A DNA stretch of 64,000 nucleotides from Shewanella sp. OMA3-2. Its GTDB lineage: Bacteria; Pseudomonadota; Gammaproteobacteria; Enterobacterales; Shewanellaceae. The first letter of the stretch is position 1, and every line of letters begins with the position of its first letter. Below, in pieces: positions 18,356 to 28,470 of the stretch. The notes beneath the pieces were generated by a model that was given only the letters and a program-made list of their open reading frames with translations, was not told the DNA's origin and did no database searches. The position numbers and the translations under genes are program-made. The stretch lies in contig NZ_CP090974.1 of assembly GCF_021513195.1 (NCBI RefSeq), forward strand, positions 3,794,001 through 3,858,000, written 5' to 3'.

Positions 18356-19140
18356 GTTTCACCTCGATAGCACTGTTGTGCTAAAAAGCAGAGATACCTG
18401 ATATCAATATCTACGGCTCCCGCTGTATCTGGAAGATAAATGAGGCGACAATTTATTCCTAGTTGGCTTAAGCTCTCAGCCAATAGGCCCATTTCATCCG
18501 CTTGGATATCCTCCTCTGGATTAATAGCAATGACTACTCGTATAACACCAGCTTGATGCAACAAAGTACTGTGGCTCTCTATGGATACCGCCCCACAAAC
18601 AGCAATCACATTGCTCACTCCTGCATTAAATAGCTTTAAAGCAACAAAAGGCGATACGCACAGTATGATGTTTAAGCAATCAGCTAAGATTTTCTGATTA
18701 AAAAATGTAGCCGTTGAATTTAATTGCAATATTCTGCTACAGCCTTTTCGCATATACGGCGAGATCCGATATGCGAAGGCATTTACGCATTGCCCTGAAG
18801 CATTAAAAACAGGAAAGACTAACGCCCCTCTGAACCGCTCTCGACCATTAGGCTTTAGCCAGCCATATCGCTGTAACACGCCTCGAATGATTTCAGTTTG
18901 CCCGCTTTGCTCTTTAGGTAAGATATTGACCAGTGTTCTATCAACAAAACCGATCCGAAAATGCTCAAGGGTTTCAAGCCGAAGGGTACAGCAATAACGC
19001 ATTACGTAGTCGAGTGCTTTTGGTGTCAGGTTCAATCTGGTGTGATAGTAATTAATGAGATATTCAACATAACTCATTTCCTGTTCTGAACTAATTAGAC
19101 AAGAGGAAAATTGATGCAAGTTGGTCTGTAAGCTACTCAT
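18349..19140 (-). CDS. DnaG/TOPRIM-like protein of the IS21-type element
   Basis: 263 residues resembling the catalytic-core region of DNA primase. Family features seen are a helical N-terminal part ending in EHFRIGFVD, the RERFRGALVFPVFNASG strand (DnaG: RFRNRVMFPI), the QLNSTATFFNQKIL segment (DnaG: KYLNSPET..F.K), and an alternating alpha/beta TOPRIM-like stretch. The two acidic TOPRIM motifs are not intact: the EG..D strand reads VSPFVAL and the DxD strand reads AINPEED. No zinc-finger is present. It is therefore probably a non-catalytic or altered primase-fold protein. Such a gene next to istB is unusual and its role in transposition is unknown. Confidence 0.6.
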   Translation of the reverse strand: MSSLQTNLHQFSSCLISSEQEMSYVEYLINYYHTRLNLTPKALDYVMRYCCTLRLETLEHFRIGFVDRTLVNILPKEQSGQTEIIRGVLQRYGWLKPNGRERFRGALVFPVFNASGQCVNAFAYRISPYMRKGCSRILQLNSTATFFNQKILADCLNIILCVSPFVALKLFNAGVSNVIAVCGAVSIESHSTLLHQAGVIRVVIAINPEEDIQADEMGLLAESLSQLGINCRLIYLPDTAGAVDIDIRYLCFLAQQCYRGETC

Positions 19141-19141
19141 C

Positions 19142-19888
19142 TCACACCTCCTTAGTCAAGCTATGTAATTTACGCATTGAGCCGCCAGATAATTCGATAC
19201 GGTGGGCACGATGAATAATCCTATCTAAAATGGCATCAGCCATCGTTGGCTCACCGAGGTATTCATGCCATTTATTAACCGGTAGCTGAGAGGTGATAAT
19301 CAGTGAGCGACAACCATTTCGTTCTTCAATCACCTCTAATAAGTCCTGCCTTCCTCTGGCATTAACCGTTGCGATCCCCCAATCATCGAGTATGAGCAGC
19401 TTAGCCTTAGACAGCTGCATCCTAAGCTTAGGTAATGAGCCATCGCGATGAGCAATATCAAGCTCCTCAAGTAGTAAGGGAAAACGCTTGTAGATCACCG
19501 AATGTCCAAGTCGAATGGCGAGATTACCAAAGGCACACGCCAGCCAGGTTTTACCGACTCCCGTTGCGCCCGTAATTAATAGGTATTGATTTCGCTGTAG
19601 CCAATCACCATTTTTTAATGAAGCGATATAGCTGCGATCTAACCCTCGCGGGGCGTGGTAATCAATGTCTTCAATGCAGGCTGCGGCCACTTTAAGTCTA
19701 GCCGCCTTGAGTAATCGCTCTTGTTTACGCTGAGTACGTTGATGTACCTCAGCATCTAGCAGGTAACTTAATTTGTCTTCGAATGACAAATCACGCATAT
19801 CAGGACTTTCAAGCAGGTTAACGAAGGCATCAGCAATACCCCGTAAACCTAACGCCTGACATTCATCGATAATTAATTGCCTATTCAT
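19142..19888 (-). CDS. istB: IS21-family helper ATPase IstB
   Basis: AAA+ ATPase that helps IstA choose targets and carry out transposition, related to DnaC. Walker A is [16 protein letters not shown] and Walker B is [10 protein letters not shown], with sensor-type [12 protein letters not shown] and arginine-rich [12 protein letters not shown] near the end. The ATG at 19888 has a strong ribosome site (GGGAGG) and gives 248 aa, the usual IstB size; the frame is open to 19930 inside istA. It overlaps the istA stop by 8 nt. Confidence 0.92.
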   Translation of the reverse strand: MNRQLIIDECQALGLRGIADAFVNLLESPDMRDLSFEDKLSYLLDAEVHQRTQRKQERLLKAARLKVAAACIEDIDYHAPRGLDRSYIASLKNGDWLQRNQYLLITGATGVGKTWLACAFGNLAIRLGHSVIYKRFPLLLEELDIAHRDGSLPKLRMQLSKAKLLILDDWGIATVNARGRQDLLEVIEERNGCRSLIITSQLPVNKWHEYLGEPTMADAILDRIIHRAHRIELSGGSMRKLHSLTKEV

Positions 19889-21433
19889 GAGAGCTTCCTC
19901 CCTTCGCATAATACTCTGGGCCACGTACATTCACATGCAACGGCAACTGGCCTTGTTTGGGTTCAGCCGGCTCATGGCGCTGGTCAATATTGCATTGAAG
20001 AATAGAACGCACGCTGCTGATAGTGAGCGACTGGATTTCACAAGCACACTGGCAAGCAGACTCTAAGCGCTGTGGTTCATAATGACGAGCAAGGCTTTGC
20101 AACTGACTACAAGCACGGCACCCCACAATTGAGTGTTCAGGCCTGCCCTCAAATTGATGCATAGCCACAGCATAGGTATTGGCACCTATGGCGCTTGCCC
20201 AAGTAAGGTAGTGAGTACTGGATTGCTGCGCATAAGCGCGGTGACTTTGAGGTCTATGCTCATCAATTGTTGAATGACCATCAGCGCCATACTGGCGTAC
20301 ATGCCATGCAACCCGACGATTTTGATAGAAAAACTCAACTTTATTATCGGTAACCCGCGCCTCCAACTTACAACCAACATATTGAAAAGGTACTGAATAA
20401 GCATGTTGTAACACATACACATGATAATCCGATGGCACCTTTTGCGCCGTAATCCATTGTGCCGATTCATAAGCATCTGTAGGCAGTGACTGTAAAACAG
20501 GTTTGTCGAGTTCCTCAAAGCGGCTCAACCTAGATCCAGTGAGTCGCTTAAATGAACGCCGATTTAGGGCATTTAATAACTCTGGTATGGCTTCATTGAT
20601 TTCAGCAAGACTAAAAAACCGTCTTCGACGTAACACTACCGTTATCCAGCGTGTCACTTGCAGCACCCCAAGCTCAGCCAGAGATTTATCTTGCGGCTTT
20701 CGCCCCTGGCAGGCTCAATCACACAATTATAATGCTTAGCTAACTCGAGGAAATTCCGGTTTAACACCGGAAACCTTCCTGGTGTTATCACCGCAGCTTT
20801 TAAGTTATCTGGCACTAAGACCTGTGGCACGCCACCAAAAAACTGCAACATCTTAACCGTTGCTTGAGTAAAGTCGCTGCTGCATTGAGAGCGACACGCA
20901 CACGCAAAGGTATATTGTGAACACCCCAATACCCCCACATAAATTTGTGCTTGATGCGCTTGACCAGAATGAGGGTCTATCCAAGGAATAGTTCGCCCTG
21001 CATAATCAATAAAAACACACTCTCCAGCGTAATGAACTTGCCGCATCGATATATCAAGTTGTCGAATGAACAGACGGTAATAGTGGGTAAACTGGGAGTA
21101 TGCGTAAGCATCAGCAGGGGAAATGAGTCGATACTCCTCCCACAGCTGCATCAATGTCTGGTGCTTGGCTTGCATCATCTTATGGATAACACCCCAGTCG
21201 GGGAGCCGCTTAGCATCATTTAAGCGAGGTTGATGGGATTTAGTAAAAAGGGTTAATAGCTGTTTATCGTCTAATAACGATATTTGGGACCATGTTTTAT
21301 CAACGTTTGGTACTCGCCTCCGGTAACGCCTAACCGTATTGGCTGATACCTTCATCAAACGACCAATATAACGATTAGAGTACCCAGTGGTTAAAATAAG
21401 CCTCAACGTCTCTCTTAACGTATTTGCTAACAT
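19881..21433 (-). CDS. istA: IS21-family transposase IstA, frameshifted
   Basis: DDE transposase of the IS21 family. An N-terminal HTH ([25 protein letters not shown]) is followed by the rve-like integrase core with the first catalytic Asp in [12 protein letters not shown], the second in [12 protein letters not shown], and a C-terminal DNA-binding part. The frame is broken near the C4 run at 20703-20706. Restoring one base joins ...CVIEPARG to [17 protein letters not shown] without gap, so a single-nucleotide indel is the only defect. ATG at 21433 has GAGGAT upstream. If the frameshift is real the element cannot move by itself. Confidence 0.88.
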
Positions 21434-21539
21434 AATAGTTATCCTCAACATTGCTTCTAACATGCAAGGCATAAGGACACCTAAACCACAAAATCTAAGC
21501 CTTGTGATTTGACAAATAGGGTCTGGGAAGCAATACTGA

Positions 21540-21569
21540 AGTTGTCGAGGAGTTCAAATTTCGACAGCT
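21540..21569. repeat. Short inverted repeat upstream of istA
   Basis: AGTTGTCGA and TCGACAGCT pair with one mismatch around a 12-nt spacer. It lies about 110 nt outside the istA start and before a terminator. It could mark the element end or a regulator site, but no matching copy was found near 17.4 kb. Confidence 0.3.
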
Positions 21570-21573
21570 TCAT

Positions 21574-21607
21574 AAAGCCCCGATGAGTTCCAGCTCAGCG
21601 GGGTTTT
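21574..21607 (+). terminator. Terminator-like hairpin between istA and the 101-residue gene
   Basis: AAAGCCCCG and CGGGGTTTT arms (one G-U pair) enclose about 16 nt, followed by TTTTGCTTTT. It points on the plus strand, where no gene ends, and may be a leftover of neighbouring DNA; on the minus strand it would follow the 101-residue gene. Confidence 0.45.
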
Positions 21608-21636
21608 GCTTTTATACCTTGCGCGAATAATCTGCC

Positions 21637-21936
21637 TTATTTCATTGTCTTTTTCTCCTCCTGCTGGTGACTTTCACTCTGTAAACGCTGCTCTGCCAGC
21701 CAGTACGCCACATCTTTAACTAACGCAAACTTGCCCCGCCGATTAGGTATCGTAAATACATGCACAGGTACTGTTCCCCTATTAATGGCTTGCCGTAATG
21801 CATCGATAGAACGATAGCCTAAAGCCTCTTTAAGCTTCTCACTCTGCAACATAGGCGCACCATAAAACTCAAGCAGATCTTTCTCCAACGCTTGGGATAA
21901 GGATTGCAAATCGGTGGATGGGGTTACGTTGGTCAT
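21637..21936 (-). CDS. Small putative DNA-binding protein
   Basis: 99 residues from the ATG at 21936 (a TTG at 21942 is also in frame), with GAGAG upstream. The centre reads LKEALGYRSIDALRQAINRG, which fits a helix-turn-helix of the excisionase/MerR-like winged type, followed by a strand pair (PVHVFTIPNRRGKFALVKD) and a final helix that ends Gln/Glu/Lys-rich. I cannot name the family. It is divergent from the 319-residue gene and next to the IS21-type element, so it could regulate the neighbour or take part in recombination. Confidence 0.5.
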   Translation of the reverse strand: MTNVTPSTDLQSLSQALEKDLLEFYGAPMLQSEKLKEALGYRSIDALRQAINRGTVPVHVFTIPNRRGKFALVKDVAYWLAEQRLQSESHQQEEKKTMK

Positions 21937-22132
21937 AATCAACTCTCAATTTGGCTATACAGGCTGTGACTAAATAAGTATAGATAATGAAATTAAAGCA
22001 ACATAAGGCTATGTTTAAGGTGAAAGGACCCTAAATTAGCCGCTATTAAAAACAGCAACCACTTATTTTTCATAGGGATAGTATTATGGCAAGAATATTT
22101 TCAACGTTCATTGCAAACTGTGCCAAATTGCC

Positions 22133-23092
22133 ATGTATACCTTTGCTGATTACAAAGCGCTACCTTACTTTGTAAGATCGCTGGCAACTCGCTATTGGGT
22201 TGAACATATAAAATGTGCACTAAATGTCACAACGGCCTACGGCATTAGAAATGTGTTGCATAAGCACAAAGCGGGGGGAGAGCAGAGGAACATCAATAAT
22301 CTTTCTCATTTTTTTGACCATAAACTAAAAGGCCAACCTGTCGCCTATGAATCCAAAGTTGACAGTATTAACGCAGTCATTCCTGGCTCGAAATATATAC
22401 TCATTCATCCCTTTTGGCAGTTACTGCACCAAACAGATTTAAGCAACGCTGCCATTGCAGCCCTACTGGAACAATTTCCAAAACAGATCCGTGATAGGTT
22501 ATTTACGGAAAACCGTTATGGCAAACTCACCCGAAGAAAACGTCAGCCAAAAAGCCCTATTGATCCAGAGACACTCGACAGCTCATTGGACGCCTTAACC
22601 GTCTGGCTGTGCTTACTCATTGAGCAATTTAACGCAGGTAGAAAATATGGACTGAGTAGTAAGTACAACATTCGAGCCTTTAAGAGTTTTTTTCGGTTAT
22701 TTAGCACCCCAGCCCTAACTCATCTGGCCGTCGAGATTTATCCATTGATATACCGACAACTACGAATATCCATGACACTGAATAGCTTGCCAACAAGGTT
22801 AGCGCAGGATGACGAGACATCACCAATATCCCTGCCACTCTTCTGGCAAGCATTGGCCACTTCACAGATAACAGGGCTCATTGAGTGCTACACCTTTGTC
22901 GTTAACCTAGCCACTCAGATCCAACTCATCAGTGCAGAACCGTATCAGAGGATCGCATTACTATACGCATTGAACCATACCAATTTCTTAGCACTAGGCT
23001 GTGAACTTGAAGCCTTGGAGCGCATGCCAAATCTTTCCCTTACTTATTTAGCTGAAATCAGCCGTATATCAACTTATCTAAAGACCCCATAA
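22133..23092 (+). CDS. Unknown 319-residue protein
   Basis: No recognised domain. The protein is soluble and largely helical, with a basic linker (KLTRRKRQPKSP) near residue 145 separating an N-terminal part (1-130) from a helical C-terminal half. The ATG at 22133 has no ribosome site. An ATG at 22086 in another frame has AGGGAT 9 nt upstream and codes MARIFSTFIANCAK before running out; a single missing base around 22130 would join it to this frame and add about 16 residues. Given the many single-base defects in the window, that longer start is plausible. Divergent from the small DNA-binding protein. Confidence 0.5.
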   Translation: MYTFADYKALPYFVRSLATRYWVEHIKCALNVTTAYGIRNVLHKHKAGGEQRNINNLSHFFDHKLKGQPVAYESKVDSINAVIPGSKYILIHPFWQLLHQTDLSNAAIAALLEQFPKQIRDRLFTENRYGKLTRRKRQPKSPIDPETLDSSLDALTVWLCLLIEQFNAGRKYGLSSKYNIRAFKSFFRLFSTPALTHLAVEIYPLIYRQLRISMTLNSLPTRLAQDDETSPISLPLFWQALATSQITGLIECYTFVVNLATQIQLISAEPYQRIALLYALNHTNFLALGCELEALERMPNLSLTYLAEISRISTYLKTP

Positions 23093-23200
23093 CCTACAAC
23101 TGCTTGGGCACTTATCACAGCAGACTGAGCAGTTAAAAACAGCAGCGTCCAGCAGTTGAATTCAGTAGAAGTGAGCAATCTAGCCAGCGCCATCATTTGA

Positions 23201-23326
23201 TGGCGCTGCACCAAACTGCGCCCCCTGCTGGCAGAGGCTGACAATCTCTACTGGCAACGATGGCTCAGGCTGCTGGTCACATTGCTTAGTTTCAGGCAAG
23301 AAAAAGCCCCAAGCAAATGGGGCTGA
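23201..23326 (+). pseudogene. Possible C-terminal gene remnant
   Basis: An open stretch of 41 codons after a TGA at 23198 reads like protein (LLAEADNLYWQRWLRLL and ending EKAPSKWG) and has no start codon of its own. Just upstream is a perfect 9-bp hairpin (GCGCCATCA-TT-TGATGGCGC, 23188-23207). I do not recognise it. It probably is debris from an element that was deleted. Confidence 0.25.
23300..23325 (-). terminator. Terminator of the rhs-immunity operon
   Basis: AGCCCC and GGGGCT arms with an 8-nt loop. On the minus strand the hairpin is followed by a TTTTT run, and it lies about 35 nt past the restored stop of the immunity gene. Confidence 0.65.
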
Positions 23327-23358
23327 TTTGTACAAAGTGCTATGGCTGTCCGACTACT

Positions 23359-23780
23359 CTAATATGGCTTTTCACTTTCTTGATTGATCTGAGCAATTAT
23401 TAATCCCTTAGTAACATGGTCATCTTTATAGAATAAGATCAACTCATTAATTAAGTCAGGGTACTGTTTTATAACTATCCTCGTTGCAAGTTTAGGTATA
23501 GGCTCATCATATTCACCATCCCCCTTCGGCATAAACTAAACAATAGCTTAACGTCGAATTCATAAGATTGAACAAGTAAGCTCCTGAGCAGCATCACTTT
23601 TATATGGTTCGACCCTTGCACATTATCACGGTCACTTAATATATACTCAATGTATGCACTTCTAATCATTGATGGGGTGTATTTTACAACCAAGTCGTAA
23701 GCAGTCTTATTCAAATTAACGAATAGTATCATCAAGATAAATACAACAACTACAAGTGTAACTTTCTTTATCAAACTCAC
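23359..23780 (-). CDS. Putative membrane-anchored immunity protein for the Rhs amidase, frameshifted
   Basis: Start codon overlaps the end of the rhs gene (ATG at 23780, rhs stop 23777-23779). It begins with one transmembrane helix (KVTLVVVVFILMILFVNL), then a periplasmic part. As given the frame stops at 23475 after 101 residues, with an unnatural tail (RRGMVNMMSLYLNLQRG). One missing base near 23532-23540 restores a second half, MPKGDGEYDEPIPKLATR to ESEKPY, ending at 23359 for a protein of about 140 residues. The restored tail is good coding sequence. A periplasm-facing immunity protein fits a peptidoglycan-cleaving toxin. Role inferred from position. Confidence 0.65.
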
Positions 23781-25578
23781 TGGAATTTTCCTCTCAACCT
23801 ATCTACCTGTGCAGAAGCTCCCATTAACTCCCTCTGTTTATTGATATCAAATTCACCATGTGTCCTAATAAAATTCCCCTTCATGTTAAACCTCTGCTGC
23901 AAATTTCCCAGCAACTGTTCAGCAGCGCCAACTTGATTTTTAGAAAGTGCACGTGTTGAATAATTCCCTAAGAAAGCTATTCCTACATTTCCTTGATTAT
24001 GTCCCTTCACATGAGCGCCCGCATATTCAAGAGATCTTCCTTCATAAATGGTGCCATCTTCAGATATCATAAAATGGTAACCAACATCAGCATTATTGTA
24101 CGCTTGGGTCAATCCGACAAGATCTCCAGCTTGCCTCATTAAGGTCACAATCCCTTCATTTGCTCTATGCATATCTTCAACGTCAGTCGGGGTAGTTGCA
24201 TCACCAGTGTGATGCAGTGTTACCATGTTGTAATCACTAACATTCTTATCTAAATTAGATTCATCCACGGGAATTGTCGAATAGCTATCTTTAGACTTAG
24301 TTTTATAAGGGTTTTTTGATGCATATTCCTTTATATTATTAGATAAAGGATTCCCTCCATCCTGCTTGGAAATTTGCTTTAGCCCTCCTAAATCAGAAAC
24401 CTTCGCCATGGCCCCTTGTATGGCTTGATGTCCAGCGTTGCCATTACTTTTAGTGATGTACATATTGCCTTGACTGTCTTTACCTACAGTACCGACAACT
24501 TTACCGCCTTCCGTAATATCTGAAGATTCACCTTCGCCTAAACTGTCAGCACAACCTTCAACCGAATCTTTAGTTGAACAATACCCTGTAGGATCTGTTC
24601 CTGCCAGCGGGTTGTTCATTATGTAGCTGTAGGGATTCACGCTCTGGGTCGATGTCGGGCTCTGGATCAGCGGATCCACACTCAGAAAACGTCCAAGGTT
24701 GTAATCATACACCTGGCCGTTCATGTGAATGAGCTGCTGCTCGTTCAAATGCTCATGGTCGGTAAAGCCGCGGCGGTTTTTGTTGGTAATGTCTAAATCT
24801 TGCAAACGTGATAATAACGTATTGTTATTCAGTATATCCGTTCGATGACTACTACCCAATGCGGCTGTTCGACCAAATGGGTCAAAATAACGCTGACTGA
24901 CGATATGGCCGTTTTGGTCTGCCATGGTCGTAGCGCTGCCAAGGCGGTCTCTTAAGGTAAACTGCAACAAATGGCTACGCTGCGGTGTGTAACTTAATAC
25001 CGCGATATCATCAATATAGGCACGCCAACTGCCATCATTGTCTGATTCATAATACTTATCAACATAATAAGTGGTGGTATTGTCAGAGCTGCGCGTTTGT
25101 TTGGCACGCATACCGTCACTACCATAAACAAAACTCGTGGTCACATCATTGCGCGAAACTGAAATAGGTTTGTCCAGTGCATTGTACAGCATGGTTAAGC
25201 TATCACCCGCGAGCAAGTTACCTCGTTTATCGTATTGAAAACTGACACTACTGCCATTCATTTTACTGAGTTTACACAGGGCATTAGGGCCTGCATTCTG
25301 ACTCGCCGCACAACTGCCGCTGCCGCCATATTGATAAGCACTTGAGCTGTCGTAGCCAAACAAAGTTATCCCCTGGTTAGGGTTTTATGACCAAAGCCGT
25401 TGTAGCTCGCGACGATTCTATTCGTGTTAGCATCTTGTATGACCAAGGGACGACCAGCGCCATCATAGGCAAAACGATTGCTGCCATCTTGGGTATCGAC
25501 GGTTTCATAGAGCCAGCCTTGACTGCCATAAGTGCGTGACATGCTGCGTCTGCCTGGTCTGTCGAGTTCATCAAAATT
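23777..25578 (-). pseudogene. Rhs/YD-repeat gene with C-terminal peptidoglycan amidase toxin, 5'-truncated and frameshifted
   Basis: The piece has YD-type repeats (FDELDRPGRRS, FAYDGAGRPLVIQD, FSYDKRG-type and YVDKYYESD), then the Rhs end motif ([13 protein letters not shown] to GTDPTGYCS), a linker, and an Amidase_2/PGRP-like domain of about 150 residues. Candidate zinc ligands are TLHHTGD, GYHFMISEDG and RTHGEFD, with a later Asp in SAQVD. This would cleave the muramic acid-alanine bond. The N-terminal two thirds or more of a normal Rhs is absent: sequence before 25578 does not match. A one-base defect in the G4/C4 run at 25370-25373 splits the rest (LTRG/LTQGITLFGYD). Secretion and folding of this form are unlikely. 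Confidence 0.8.
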
Positions 25579-25626
25579 ACTAAAACAGGTCAATATGTTC
25601 AACAAACAGATAGGGCTAATAATATA

Positions 25627-25657
25627 AAGCCCCAACAAGCAATGCTTGTTGGGGCTT
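25627..25657. terminator. Perfect 14-bp hairpin at the rhs junction
   Basis: AAGCCCCAACAAGC, loop AAT, GCTTGTTGGGGCTT. It lies just outside the truncated rhs end. It resembles a Rho-independent terminator but has only short A/T flanks. It could also be the folded end of a mobile sequence. Confidence 0.5.
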
Positions 25658-25877
25658 AAATTTGATTGCTTATTACGCTAACAAGTCAATCAATGTGCTC
25701 GAGGATGCGAGCGAAGCTTTTGGAGGTACTTGGACTGCAAAACAATCCTAAAAAGTGTCAACAAAAACCATCTACGGGAATGAATAAATGTAGACGAGTA
25801 TTGACTGCTCTGCCTAACTTTTTAAACAAAATTTAACCCTTTTTAGGGAGTATTTTAAAATTCAAATACTTACTAAA

Positions 25878-25924
25878 GATAGTGGCAGCTTATGATGATT
25901 AAAAACCATCACGGCTGCACTATC
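25878..25924 (-). terminator. Stem-loop after cysH
   Basis: GATAGTGGCAGC and GCTGCACTATC pair with one bulged G, with an inner TGATG/CATCA pair. It sits 6 nt past the cysH stop on the minus strand and probably ends the cysJIH transcript. The 25660-25877 stretch next to it contains no gene I can support. Confidence 0.6.
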
Positions 25925-25930
25925 GAAATA

Positions 25931-26683
25931 CTATATCTCGTAATGCAATCCACATTCACGCTTCATACCATTAAAACGGGTTTCTTCTTCAGTCATCCCA
26001 AGCTCTAATGGCTTACTTGAATGGGTATCACCAACCGACACATACCCTTGTTCCCATAATGGGTGATACGGTAAAGCGTGGGCAGTTAAATACTCATGCA
26101 CATCTTTATTAGTCCATTCAATAATCGGCAATAACTTATAGCGATTACCGTGAATAGCTAAAATAGGCAATGCTTCACGCGTACCAGCTTGGGTGCGACG
26201 TAAACCCGCAAACCAGGTGCCCACGTTAAGTTCAGCCAAAGCACGTTGCATAGGTTCCACTTTATTGATGCGATTATATTGCTCAAGTCCGGCTAAATCT
26301 TGCTCCCACAACTTACCAAAACGCGCTTCTTGCCATGCTGCGGTTTGATCTGCGCGATAAACTTGCAAATTTAAGTCTAAACGCTCGGTTAACTGATCAA
26401 TAAACTGATAAGTTTCAGGGAACAAGTAACCGGTATCAGTCAAAATGACCGGAATATCGGCTTGAACCTGGCTGACTAAATGCAACATTACCGCCGCTTG
26501 AATACCAAAGCTAGAGGATAAAGCATGCTCGCCAGGCAAAAATGCCAGCCCCCATGCCACACGCTCTGCTGCGGTTAAAGCAGATAAAAACTGATTTATC
26601 TTTGCCAGTTCAGCTTGCTGAACCTCTTTAGGTTGGCTGAGCAATTCAACTAATTGCTCAGGTCCTATAGAGAAATTACCCAT
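25931..26683 (-). CDS. cysH: Phosphoadenylylsulfate (PAPS) reductase
   Basis: Reduces PAPS to sulfite with thioredoxin as electron donor. The C-terminal catalytic signature ECGLHYEI is present, with the PP-loop-like [14 protein letters not shown] region and the conserved [14 protein letters not shown]. There are no extra cysteine pairs for a [4Fe-4S] cluster, so it is the PAPS-specific gammaproteobacterial type; that fits the presence of cysC. 250 aa is normal. It overlaps the cysI end by 8 nt, indicating translational coupling. Confidence 0.95.
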   Translation of the reverse strand: MGNFSIGPEQLVELLSQPKEVQQAELAKINQFLSALTAAERVAWGLAFLPGEHALSSSFGIQAAVMLHLVSQVQADIPVILTDTGYLFPETYQFIDQLTERLDLNLQVYRADQTAAWQEARFGKLWEQDLAGLEQYNRINKVEPMQRALAELNVGTWFAGLRRTQAGTREALPILAIHGNRYKLLPIIEWTNKDVHEYLTAHALPYHPLWEQGYVSVGDTHSSKPLELGMTEEETRFNGMKRECGLHYEI

Positions 26684-28370
26684 GAAAATCCTTAGCGGCG
26701 TCTAGTACCGCCTTTACGACACCAATACGTACCGTAAAGTTACCAAAGGTCTCGCCCGCATCACGCTCAACAGCGTAACGGCCAAACAAACCATCCAACT
26801 CAGCTAAAATTTCAGCTTCTTGAATGTTTTCTTTGTGCATTTTGTTTAAACGGGTACCTTCAAAACTGGCGCCTAAATACAAGTTATAACGACCAGGTGC
26901 TTTACCCACTAAACCAATTTCAGCCGCAAAAGGACGCGCACAGCCGTTTGGACAACCCGTCATACGCACTACAATAGCTTGTTCGCCAATACCATGCTTT
27001 TGCTGTAATGCATCAATATGGTCAATAAATGCTGGGAAATAACGCTCAGCCTCAGCCATCGCTAGGGCACACGTTGGTAATGCCACACACGCAATAGAAT
27101 GACCACGAGTTGCCGATAACACTTCGCCTAATAACCCGTGCTTACGGGCTAAACCTTCAATTTCGGCTTTATCTTCAACCGCGACACTGGCAATAATCAT
27201 ATTTTGATTAGAAGTCATGCGGAAGTCGCCTTTGTGGATCTTAGCGATTTCACGTAACCCTGTTTGTAATGTTTTACCTGGCATATCTTTAATGCGGCCA
27301 CTTTCGATAAACAAGGTTAAGTGCCACTTGTTATCAATACCTTCAACCCAACCATAACGATCGCCACGATCGCCGATAACGACATCACGTTTAGGTTCGA
27401 ATTTGATACCGGTGCGCTTTTCAACTTCAGCTTTAAATGCATCATAGCCGTGATCAACTATGGTGTATTTAAGGCGTGAACGCTTACGGTTAACACGGTT
27501 ACCCCAGTCACGTTGCACTGTCATTACAGCTTCAGCAAATTTAATCACGTCAGCGGTTTTGATATAGCCAAAGTCATCGGCTAAACGCGGGAAGGTTTCC
27601 ACTTCACCGTGGGTTGACCCCATACCGCCACCCGCGACTAAGTTAAAGCCGATTAGCTCACCATTTTCTTCAATGGCAATAAAGCCTAGGTCATTGGTGT
27701 AAACGTCAACGTCATTATCTGGCGGCACTGACACAGCCATTTTAAATTTGCGTGGTAAATAGGTTTGGCCGTAAACCGGTTCAATGGTCTCAGTGTCTAG
27801 TAGCTTTTCTTCATCTAACCAAATTTCGGCATAGGCACGAGTATGCGGCAATAAATGGTCAGATAGCTCTTTAGCCACAGCATAAGCTTGTTGGTGCAGC
27901 TTAGACTGAACCAGGTTTGGGTTACACATTACGTTACGGTTTACGTCACCACATGCTGCAATAGAGTCAAGGGCAGCTCTGTCTAACCCTTGGATCAAGG
28001 TTTTTAGATTACGCTTTGGAATGCCGTGGTACTGAAACGTTTGGCGCGTCGTTAAACGAATACTGTTTGAAGTCGTTAAGGTTGATGAAATTTTATCAAC
28101 ATCTAACCATTGTGCTGGCGAACAAATACCGCCCGGTACACGGGCACGCAGCATGAAGCTATATAAAGGTTCCAGCTTTTGCTCTTTACGTTCGTTACGT
28201 AAATCACGGTCGTCTTGTTGGTAAAAACCGTGGAACTTAATTAACTGCTGATCGCCATCACTAAACGATCCCGTCACTTGGGTATCTAAACCCTCTTGAA
28301 TGGTACCGCGTAAATAATCACTGTCGATTTTTAGGTATTCGTTTACTGCTAATTTTTGCTCATCACTCAT
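26676..28370 (-). CDS. cysI: Sulfite reductase hemoprotein beta subunit
   Basis: Six-electron reduction of sulfite to sulfide on siroheme coupled to [4Fe-4S]. Cluster cysteines appear as ACVALPTC and [14 protein letters not shown]. Conserved NVMCNPN and siroheme-pocket residues ([13 protein letters not shown]) are present. 564 aa matches the family. It lies between cysJ (185 nt upstream, separated by a large hairpin) and cysH (overlapping). Depends on the cobA product for its cofactor. Confidence 0.96.
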   Translation of the reverse strand: MSDEQKLAVNEYLKIDSDYLRGTIQEGLDTQVTGSFSDGDQQLIKFHGFYQQDDRDLRNERKEQKLEPLYSFMLRARVPGGICSPAQWLDVDKISSTLTTSNSIRLTTRQTFQYHGIPKRNLKTLIQGLDRAALDSIAACGDVNRNVMCNPNLVQSKLHQQAYAVAKELSDHLLPHTRAYAEIWLDEEKLLDTETIEPVYGQTYLPRKFKMAVSVPPDNDVDVYTNDLGFIAIEENGELIGFNLVAGGGMGSTHGEVETFPRLADDFGYIKTADVIKFAEAVMTVQRDWGNRVNRKRSRLKYTIVDHGYDAFKAEVEKRTGIKFEPKRDVVIGDRGDRYGWVEGIDNKWHLTLFIESGRIKDMPGKTLQTGLREIAKIHKGDFRMTSNQNMIIASVAVEDKAEIEGLARKHGLLGEVLSATRGHSIACVALPTCALAMAEAERYFPAFIDHIDALQQKHGIGEQAIVVRMTGCPNGCARPFAAEIGLVGKAPGRYNLYLGASFEGTRLNKMHKENIQEAEILAELDGLFGRYAVERDAGETFGNFTVRIGVVKAVLDAAKDFHG

Positions 28371-28470
28371 GAAGACAGCCTCTTAATTCTATGTGGGCTA
28401 AAGCGTTCATCGCTTAAGTTTTACTGACTTAGCGATTAATAACCTAGCACGACAATAATCTTGCTTAATC

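Larger units (their letters stand above)
17411..21433 (-). mobile_element. IS21-type element with two accessory genes (istA, istB, TOPRIM-like, tyrosine recombinase)
   Basis: Four minus-strand genes are tightly coupled: istA overlaps istB by 8 nt, istB and the DnaG-like gene are 1 nt apart, and the DnaG-like and recombinase genes overlap by 7 nt. Overlaps of this kind indicate one transcript and co-inheritance. The first two are the normal IS21 pair. The other two are not standard IS21 genes. I could not identify terminal inverted repeats, so the coordinates mark only the gene span and not the element ends. Confidence 0.65.

Noticed and set aside
22086..22132. Separate small gene starting MARIFSTFIANC
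   Set aside because: More likely the true start of the 319-residue gene with one missing base; too uncertain to list alone.
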